Part shown: one piece after another, positions 50,683-58,500 of the stretch
Layout: each line of letters begins with the position of its first letter
How positions within the stretch are numbered: the stretch's first letter is position 1
Assembly (NCBI RefSeq): GCF_009724245.1
Contig: NZ_WNNK01000016.1
Location: forward strand, 96,454 to 160,453
From: Pseudomonas spelaei
Lineage (GTDB): Bacteria > Pseudomonadota > Gammaproteobacteria > Pseudomonadales > Pseudomonadaceae
DNA length: 64,000 nt
Direction of reading: 5' to 3'
Notes under the pieces: model-generated
The model's input: the letters and a program-made list of their open reading frames with translations, nothing else
Database searches by the model: none
What the model was told of the DNA's origin: nothing
Made by a program: the position numbers and the translations under genes

Positions 50683-52517
50683 GGCGTCCCTCCTACGGTC
50701 ACGCTGGATGCATCGGGGTCCAGTGTTGAGCCGTTGTCCGAGCGAATGTCCTGCACGGCTAATATCGCTTGACCGGCAGGTTTGAAACGTTCGTCTATGA
50801 TCAGCCAGACTTGCCATGGCACGTTGCTGTCCATCTGCACCAATGCTACCGGCAACGGGCTCTCATCAGCCGTCAACCGATAGTTCGCCGGGACCTTGGC
50901 GCTGAGCGGGTTCAAGCGGTGACTGAAGTTCACCAGTACCGCTAGGGCACCTTCGTAAGTGGTCCACGTCGCACTTTCCAACTTGAGGGACTCGGCAACA
51001 GGCCCTCCGGCGCAAGGCGGCAGCGGCATGCCGATGATCGCAGCATCCATGCTTTCCAGACGGCAGGGTATGGACGGTGTCGAACACATCTCATGGCCAA
51101 CTCGGTTGGCTGGCTCAATCAAGGCAAAGAGCTTCTTGATCTGCATAAACCCCGGGTTCACCCACTCGCCCCAACTGCCATAGAACACAGTTTGCAGCAC
51201 CTCATTGGTGCCAAAGTAATCAGCAAGCCCAGTGCACGTCAGACCTGAGTCGTCGGTATAGGAAACCTTCACAAAACGCCCGACCCCCTGGGCCATGATC
51301 AGCGCCAACCCTTGTTTATACATATCCTTCAGGCGTAACAGTTGCCCGGAGATATAGACAGTGTCCTGGCCATAAGCATTGAAGGCGAACATGTTGGGGT
51401 GAACATCCTCCCAGTTCAGGAAGAAGTTGATATCGGGATAGAACGTCTTGAACAGTTTCTTCAGGTAGCCGAACTCTGCCACCAAAAAAGTTTCCCCCAT
51501 GCTTCGAAACGTACCGTTAACGGCCACATCGACAGCCTGCTTTTGAGTTATATAAGGAGAAGCGCCATAAGGGACCACAGACACGCTGTTGATCAGTTCA
51601 TCCATGGTCAGGAATGCTTCGTTGGCGATTTCCCGAGCCTGAGCACTCAGTTGCGCATTGCCCGAGCTGCCCTTGAGAGTTTTGGCATAGGCCGTAGAGC
51701 CGATGCGTGGAAGACTCCCGTGGCCTTTGACAAATCGCTTGGCTAGCGCGTCATCATCCTGCATCGCGGTGACCATGTGCTCACCGGCAATCACGCCATT
51801 GGTTTCCAGATACCGTTCAACGAAGTTTTCGCTGGAAAAATCCTGGGTGCTCAAGGCATGAAAGCCCAGGGTGTATTTGCCCAGTAACACCGCCGTCAGC
51901 TTCACCGGATTGCCGTCACGGTCCACCAGTTGATCGTCAAGTGTCAGGCGGTCCGCCGACTTGAGACTGCCGTTGGACAGTAACATCGGTTGATCAAGGG
52001 TCACCGTCAGCTCCCCCAGGTCACCGTATTGCAACAGTACCGCCGGTTGAAAAGGAGCAGGCACCATTCCATCCGAGAAGGTCACTGTGCGGGACTCCCA
52101 ATTAAACTTGGGCTTGCCATCGACCACCTCCACCGTGGTGGTCAGCACTGGCTCATTCGTCTGGATAGTCTCGACGATCTTGTACTGATTCGGAGCCACC
52201 GTAATTCGTGTCCCCCAAGCGAAGCAGGAACAGCAGCAATAACAGGCCTGCCACGACCAATCCTTATTGGCATCACGCAGGGCCTGGCACTCGTCCTGGG
52301 TGATATTTTTGCGTTCCTTGGTCGTCTTGTTGTAGCAGTTGTAGGTTTCTACGGGAAAGTTGCCACCCATGGGTGTGCAGTCCTTGATGGGCGTACCATC
52401 CCAGTTTTTGCACTTGCACCAGCGAGCCATGGTTGAACTCTGGCGGTAGCTTTCGCAATGGGTCACTGCGCACAGGGATTGGCCCGGTTCCAAGTTTTCT
52501 TTGCATTGATCAGTCAC
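50679..52517 (-). CDS. Cys-rich Hint-domain protein with degenerate metallopeptidase-like region
   Basis: A 612-aa protein with a GTG start behind AAAGGAG. Residues 1-97 are very Cys-rich (14 Cys, ending YCCCSC). Residue 98 begins a Hint/intein-like domain: CFAWGTRI (98-105), then VTLDQPMLLSNGSLKSADRL-TLDDQLVDRDG (172-202), which is block B with His replaced by Gln, and NGVIAGEHMV near 240-249. Hint domains cleave or splice the peptide bond at their first Cys, but the block B change may impair this. Residues about 330-470 read like a secreted metallopeptidase whose HExxH is replaced (LIMAQGVGRF) while the following GLTCTGLADYFG stays, suggesting a dead protease. The end (510-605) resembles an Ig-like domain. 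It lies between the toxin subunit and the RiPP genes. Function unknown. Confidence 0.72.
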   Translation of the reverse strand: MTDQCKENLEPGQSLCAVTHCESYRQSSTMARWCKCKNWDGTPIKDCTPMGGNFPVETYNCYNKTTKERKNITQDECQALRDANKDWSWQACYCCCSCFAWGTRITVAPNQYKIVETIQTNEPVLTTTVEVVDGKPKFNWESRTVTFSDGMVPAPFQPAVLLQYGDLGELTVTLDQPMLLSNGSLKSADRLTLDDQLVDRDGNPVKLTAVLLGKYTLGFHALSTQDFSSENFVERYLETNGVIAGEHMVTAMQDDDALAKRFVKGHGSLPRIGSTAYAKTLKGSSGNAQLSAQAREIANEAFLTMDELINSVSVVPYGASPYITQKQAVDVAVNGTFRSMGETFLVAEFGYLKKLFKTFYPDINFFLNWEDVHPNMFAFNAYGQDTVYISGQLLRLKDMYKQGLALIMAQGVGRFVKVSYTDDSGLTCTGLADYFGTNEVLQTVFYGSWGEWVNPGFMQIKKLFALIEPANRVGHEMCSTPSIPCRLESMDAAIIGMPLPPCAGGPVAESLKLESATWTTYEGALAVLVNFSHRLNPLSAKVPANYRLTADESPLPVALVQMDSNVPWQVWLIIDERFKPAGQAILAVQDIRSDNGSTLDPDASSVTVGGTP

Positions 52518-52554
52518 CTTGATCTCCTTTCAAAGTCGTAACGGCAGGACAGGC

Positions 52555-55500
52555 TCATTTAAAGACCGTGGCAGTGAATTGCACCGACACGAACAGGTTG
52601 AGCAATGCCTCGCCGTTGATATGGCCGCTGCTGTCGAGCAATACGGCCAATGCGGGGTTGGACTTCATCGTTTGCAGATCAAACAGCACTTTCCAGACCC
52701 CTGCGATCTGCTTCAGGGGGATTTTCGCGTAAGCCACTTGACCGGCCAGGCCCACGGTGGTCACCGGTTGCTGGGGCTGGTTGCCGGCCGTCAATTTCAG
52801 GAAACTGGCACTGGCCGGCAGCGTGATGCCGCTGGCGACCACCAAGGCCAGATAGGCCGTTTCCACCACCAGGCCGCTGGTGTTGGGCGGGAACATCTGG
52901 GCGGGAATATCGAAGGCCAGGGTCTGGCTCAGCGGGTCGGCAACGTCGGCGAGAAACGCCGTCCAGGCATCGGGCTGGGTGGACACCAGGCTGACCATCA
53001 AGGCTGTGCTGTAGGTCTCGCCGGCCAGAGCCTTCTCGACCCGGTCGCGCCAGGTCTTGCCGCCGTCGGTGGCGGTGTAGCGCAAGGTCAGCAGCACATC
53101 TTCGATCAGCGAAAAATCAAACTGGTTGGTGTTCTTCGGCAACTGGTAATTCCAGTTGGACACCGCGCCGGTGCCCTCAAAGCGCTGCAGTTTTTCACCG
53201 TCCATGTAGTACTCGACAAAGGCGCCTTCATCGGCAGCAGTGCGACTCAGGGACACGCTCTGGTTCGCGCGCCAGTCCACCCACACATCGCCGCCCGGGT
53301 TGCCCGTACCGTCGAGCATGTATTGCAGGCCCTTGGCGGTCGGCTCGCGGAGGATCTTGTTGGCGGTCTGGGTGATGTTGGCGTGTACGCTGACTTGCAA
53401 GGCGTCTTCGGCCCCCAGCAACGTCACGCCAACAGCTTTGATTCGTCGGCAGTAATGGCCGGGAAAATCGAAGTCAAACAGCGCCTCGGTCAAGGAGAAG
53501 TCCGCCACCCCTTCGCCGCGCAAGCGAATCAGTTGCGCCGGGCTGAGTTGCGAGAGGTACACCTGGCGGGTGATCTCCTGATGCAGTACGTCCTTTTGCG
53601 AGAACACGTAGTCCATGCGATCCAGCACCAGGCTCAGGCTTGCGCCGGCCATCAAGCCTCGATGAGCCGGGTCCCACGGATCAGACGTCAGGTAGGCGGT
53701 GGTGTCGCCCAAGGCCCATTGCAAGGCACTTTGCGCGGCATCCACCGATTGCAGCGCCAGTTGGTAGGCCTGGTAATACAGGGCGGTGGCACGGCTGACA
53801 CGCCAGGCGTAATAGTCAGGGTTGTCGAACTTGCTCAGCAGGAACGCTTGTTGTGCCTGGGTGTTTTGCAGGTTGATCTGGTAGCCGGCGTAATCGGCTT
53901 TGCTGCTCGCCAGGTCAGCACGGGCATTGAGGATCTGCTGATCGATTTGCGCCAGCTCCAGACCGGCCTGAGTCGACTCTTGTTGCCATCCGGCTTTCAA
54001 ACGTTGGTACTGGCCGATGGTGTCGCTCAGGTCCTTGGCGGTATCCATGACCTCAGCCGTCTGGCGCCACATACCCGAAGTACGGTGCAAGCTGCCTTCC
54101 AGTTGCAAGCCACCGTAGGTCATCGCAAACGGTGAGCCCACCTGAGGTGCTAACGCAACAATGGCGGCACCAGTCTCGAACCCGATGGCAACAAACCCGG
54201 CGACCCGCGAGGCAATCCCCAACGCAATCGACAGAATTTCTGCCGCAATCATCCCGTCGCTCACCAGCCCGTCGTAATACTGCTTACGCTGCACGGTCAT
54301 CGCTCGCGTGGCCTGCACTGCATCCAGAGTGGCCTGGGACGCCTGGGTGCGTTGCTCGAAAGACAACAACTGCGCGTTGATCAGCCGTTGCTCGTGAGTC
54401 GACTGCAGGAGCATCAGCGCTTCACTGCTTTGCCCGGCCAAGGCTTGCTCCAGCTCACTGCCGAGCATCTGCAAATCACCCACCACCGACCGAGCGTTAT
54501 TGACCAGCGTACTAAAGCGCAACGTCTGCGCAGTCGGCGCACGCACCGCCAGCTCGGCGAAGCCACCACCCGAACCACCGGCAGCGGCTGCCCGCACCAG
54601 TGCCATGGGATCGATGGGCGCCGCGAACAACGGCAGGAGCAACGTGTTGCCGTCCAGGTCGAGGTTATTGCGGATCTTGTACAGCCGGTCTTCGACCGTG
54701 TCCCAGCGGGCCATGAGCATTTCGTTTTGCGGCACACAGAACAGCGCGTCGATTTCATTGAAGGCACCGCCGGCCATCGACGTTGCATTCGCCGTAGCGA
54801 CAGAGCGCACGGCCAACAGGTTTTCCATGTCCAGCAGAAACTGCGGAATGGCGTCGGGATCGTCACCGTAGCGTTCCAGGACCTGGTTGAACGTCACCGG
54901 CAGTTGATCCGTGCACGGGCCGACACTTTCCGGGCGTTGCCCCAACAGGTCGCTGGCCATGGCATACAGCAGGTACGCAGCGTTGAGGTATTCACGGGTC
55001 TTGCGCTGAAAGAAGCTGTCGCCCCACGCGACCAGCAAGTCGATATAACCGCAGAACGTCGCACGCTCAAAGGCGCCGATACGCAACTGGGCGATGGCAT
55101 AGGGGTCATAGGGATCGCTGTTGTACACGGCGATCTGCACCGGGCTGGTAAGCGTCTCCACCATCGATTGCTGGGTGTGATTACGAAACGGTTGGAAGCG
55201 CCAGAACTGGCAGGCCAGGCTGGCCGTCTGATGGTTGAACAGCACCGCGCGCACCTGCTCGACCATCCGGGTACGCAGCACCGGGTCGATCACGGCGGGA
55301 AACAGGTAGTCCAGGCCGGTACGGCTGGTGTAATCAGTGGCGACCTGATCCTGCTCGGTAATCACCTTATTGGTCTTGAGCAGGACAAAGGCTTCGCCGG
55401 CCTGGACGGCGGAGATGTCCGGGGTCTGGAAGTCGGCGGGCGACAATGAGGTCAGGCGTTCACTGGGGTTGAAGATGTACTGCAACCAGCCCAGTGCGCC

Positions 55501-58500
55501 CTGGAAGTCACCGGCCTGGAACAATGCATCGGCAATCAGTCGCGGGGTGAAGAAAAACAGCTCCCAGTAATACAGGCCATAAACGCCGTCGAAATCCACT
55601 TGGGTGGCATCGCTCAAGGCCGGTGGCCGCACCCGTTCGCCGGGGGCGTAGCTGCTGAACGGTGTTGTCGCCAGGATCGGTGCCTGCTGTTGATGCAAAC
55701 TCAACAACGCGGGCACCCCGCCCTGCTGCAACGCCGCCGACAACCTGGGCACTGCCCCGGTGGTCATCCGAGTGAAGCGGTAATACAGGTCATGGACGTC
55801 ACGGCGCCAGGTGTTGTCGTAATAACCCCGCAGGATCAGCGCCACGTCCGCCGTCAGCAGCGCGGCTTTTTGCGCGGGCTCATCGGGGAACAAGTCGTCA
55901 AGGTCGCGCAGTGGGTCATACCGTGAGGAGATATAGCCTTGCGGGCCAATCACCCGGCGCGTCACCAGGGTATCGAATACATACTGGGCCTGGCTTTGGG
56001 AAATCCCCAGGCGGAAGAACGACTGGGCGGTGATGATGATTTCGTCGTCTTCGGCGTAGTAAGACACCAGGGTCATGGTCGGCAGGTCCACCAGCACCAC
56101 CCGCACCTGGGCCGTCTTGATCTGCTTGCTGGGGGCAGGCTCCGCGGGAAAGAGATAGCTCAGGTCATCCGTGCTCTGGAATGGCCGGGTCAAGCGGCCA
56201 TTGCTGTCGATCACCTTGTTCTGCACCAGCAGCGCGAACACGGCCTTGGACTCGTCCGGGGAAATATGGCTGCCGACAAACGACAGATCCGTCACGGTCT
56301 GCGCGGTGGCCAGGCCCATCGCCCGGGACTTCTCGTTGAGCGGCGGCGAGCGGGACATGTCCGGCGTCACCAGGAAGCTTTCGCTGTTGACGTTACCGAC
56401 AAAATGCGACGGCTGATTCTTGATCACAAAGGTCGAACACTGGCGGTTCGACAAGCGTGCAAACAGGACCGCGTCGCCCATGGCCGCAAACAGCTCCTCG
56501 CGGATCACGAATTCCACCGAGGCATGGTCGGGAGCACCGTCGAGGATTTGCGACAAGTCGGTGGCCGAGTTGAAACTGGGGCGTACGTAGTCGGCGCTGT
56601 CCAGCACACCGGCGGCCCTCAGGTCCTTCAAGGCCTGCTCACCGGCCCCGACATCCAGGGCCGTCATCAGGAAGGTCGCCGTCTGTACCTCGCGCTGTTC
56701 GATGCTCGCTTGCAGCAGGCAATGCTTGGTCCATTGCCGGATGATCTGCACATCGCGGCGTTCATCACCATTGAACAGGAAGCGGAAATCGGCGTTGTTG
56801 TTGAAGCCGGGCTGAACGACATATTTGCCGGTGCCGCTGCCGGCCTTGAGGTAACCGGCACTGACCAGGTCGTTGATCAGTTGCTGCGCCCCGGCCGTGT
56901 CGAGTCCGATAAAGGCAATCCAGGCAGCGGTCACCTGCTGGCGCAGCACGGCGGTTTCGATGCGATTGTTCCAGTCGCCGTAGTAATTACTGCGGAACAG
57001 GTTGAGGGTCGGCCGCACGTACAGCCGATTCATCGCATAGTCGTACAACGGTTGCACGGTGGGAGGGACACCGGTGGAGTAGTTGTCCGCCAGGTTGAGG
57101 AACTCGGTACGCTGGAACAGGTAATCCTTGAGTAACTCGCGGTTCAGCAACAAGGGTTCGCGCAGGCCGACCACGCCACGGAACCCGGAGCCGATGGCCT
57201 GGTTGACGATACGGCTGCGGCGGTACACCTCCATTTCGAACTGCGCTACCGCCGGGTTGGTCTGCCCGCTCAAGGGCGGCGTGGCCGGAATCACTATCGG
57301 CGTGCCATTGGAGCTGTTTTCGAGGAACGGGCCATACAACACGGCGATCTTTTCATCGATGCGCACGTCATTTTCCGGGCCGATAGGTGCGGTGCCGGCA
57401 AACAGCAACACGTTGCACTTCTGCCAGAACAGACTGTTGATGTTGAACAGCTCGTAGCCCGACTGGGATGTCAGCTTGACGTTATTGGGCGCGGCAAAAA
57501 TGACTTGTTCGGTGGCCAGGGTCTGGTCCCCGACCCAGGTGCCGCTGGCATCCATGAAGCTGTAGCGAATCGCCGCCTTGTACACCACGCTGTTGCTCGA
57601 CTGGGTGTTGCCGGTCGTCGGTGTCTCAATAGCAGTACTGGAAACCACGCTGGTTTCCACCCAAAACACAAACAGCCGGCCGAAGGCGTACACCGGTGTC
57701 ACATAAGGTGACTTGATCGTGACGTCGATAGCCGTCCACTCGGACCAGTTGGCCTCATGCTCCTGCTTGGCCCAGTAATAGGCGTAGGGTTCAGTGGCGC
57801 TGCGGGCAAACACGTACAGCGTATCGATCTCGCCCCGGCGCGGATCGCTGATGGTGCCGCGAAAGGCATCGACGAACTGCAATGACGCATAGCGCTCCAG
57901 GCCCTGCACGTAGTTGCGGTAGACCTCTTCCACCCGCTGCGGGGTGATGTTGGTTTGCAGCAGGTCCGACTCCAGTTGGCGGAACAGCGAGGTGCGCGAG
58001 GAACGCAAGGTTGGGTCGAGGTAGTTTTCCGGGTAGAGGAACACCCGACGATTGGCTTCCCACATGCGGTAGGTCGTCAGCCATTGCCACCACACTTCAG
58101 GAATCGGCAGGTGTGCGATGCCCGGCTCGATATTGGCCCGTACCCGGTTCAGGTACATCTGCACCGAGGCCAGGGCCAGCACCACTTGGGAGGTCTGGTT
58201 GCTGCCACCCATCTGCACGTCCAGCAACAGGTAACCGGACAGGTCATTGACGCTGACGATCTGCGGTTGGCTGACCTCGTAATACCAAAGAAGGCTGGGC
58301 ACCAGCACATCACGCCGGGCTTCCAGCAACTGCGCCTGGATACCGGGGCCGACGTCGGCCCAGGCATCGCGAAAATGCGCGGCCGCCGCACCGTCGACGG
58401 CACTGGCCAACTGTTCCCAGGCCTTCCAGTGCAGGGCACCATCGGTCCCGCTCAACGCCCATTGGCGACTGTCCAGCAGGGTCTGGTAGGCCGTCGCGCC

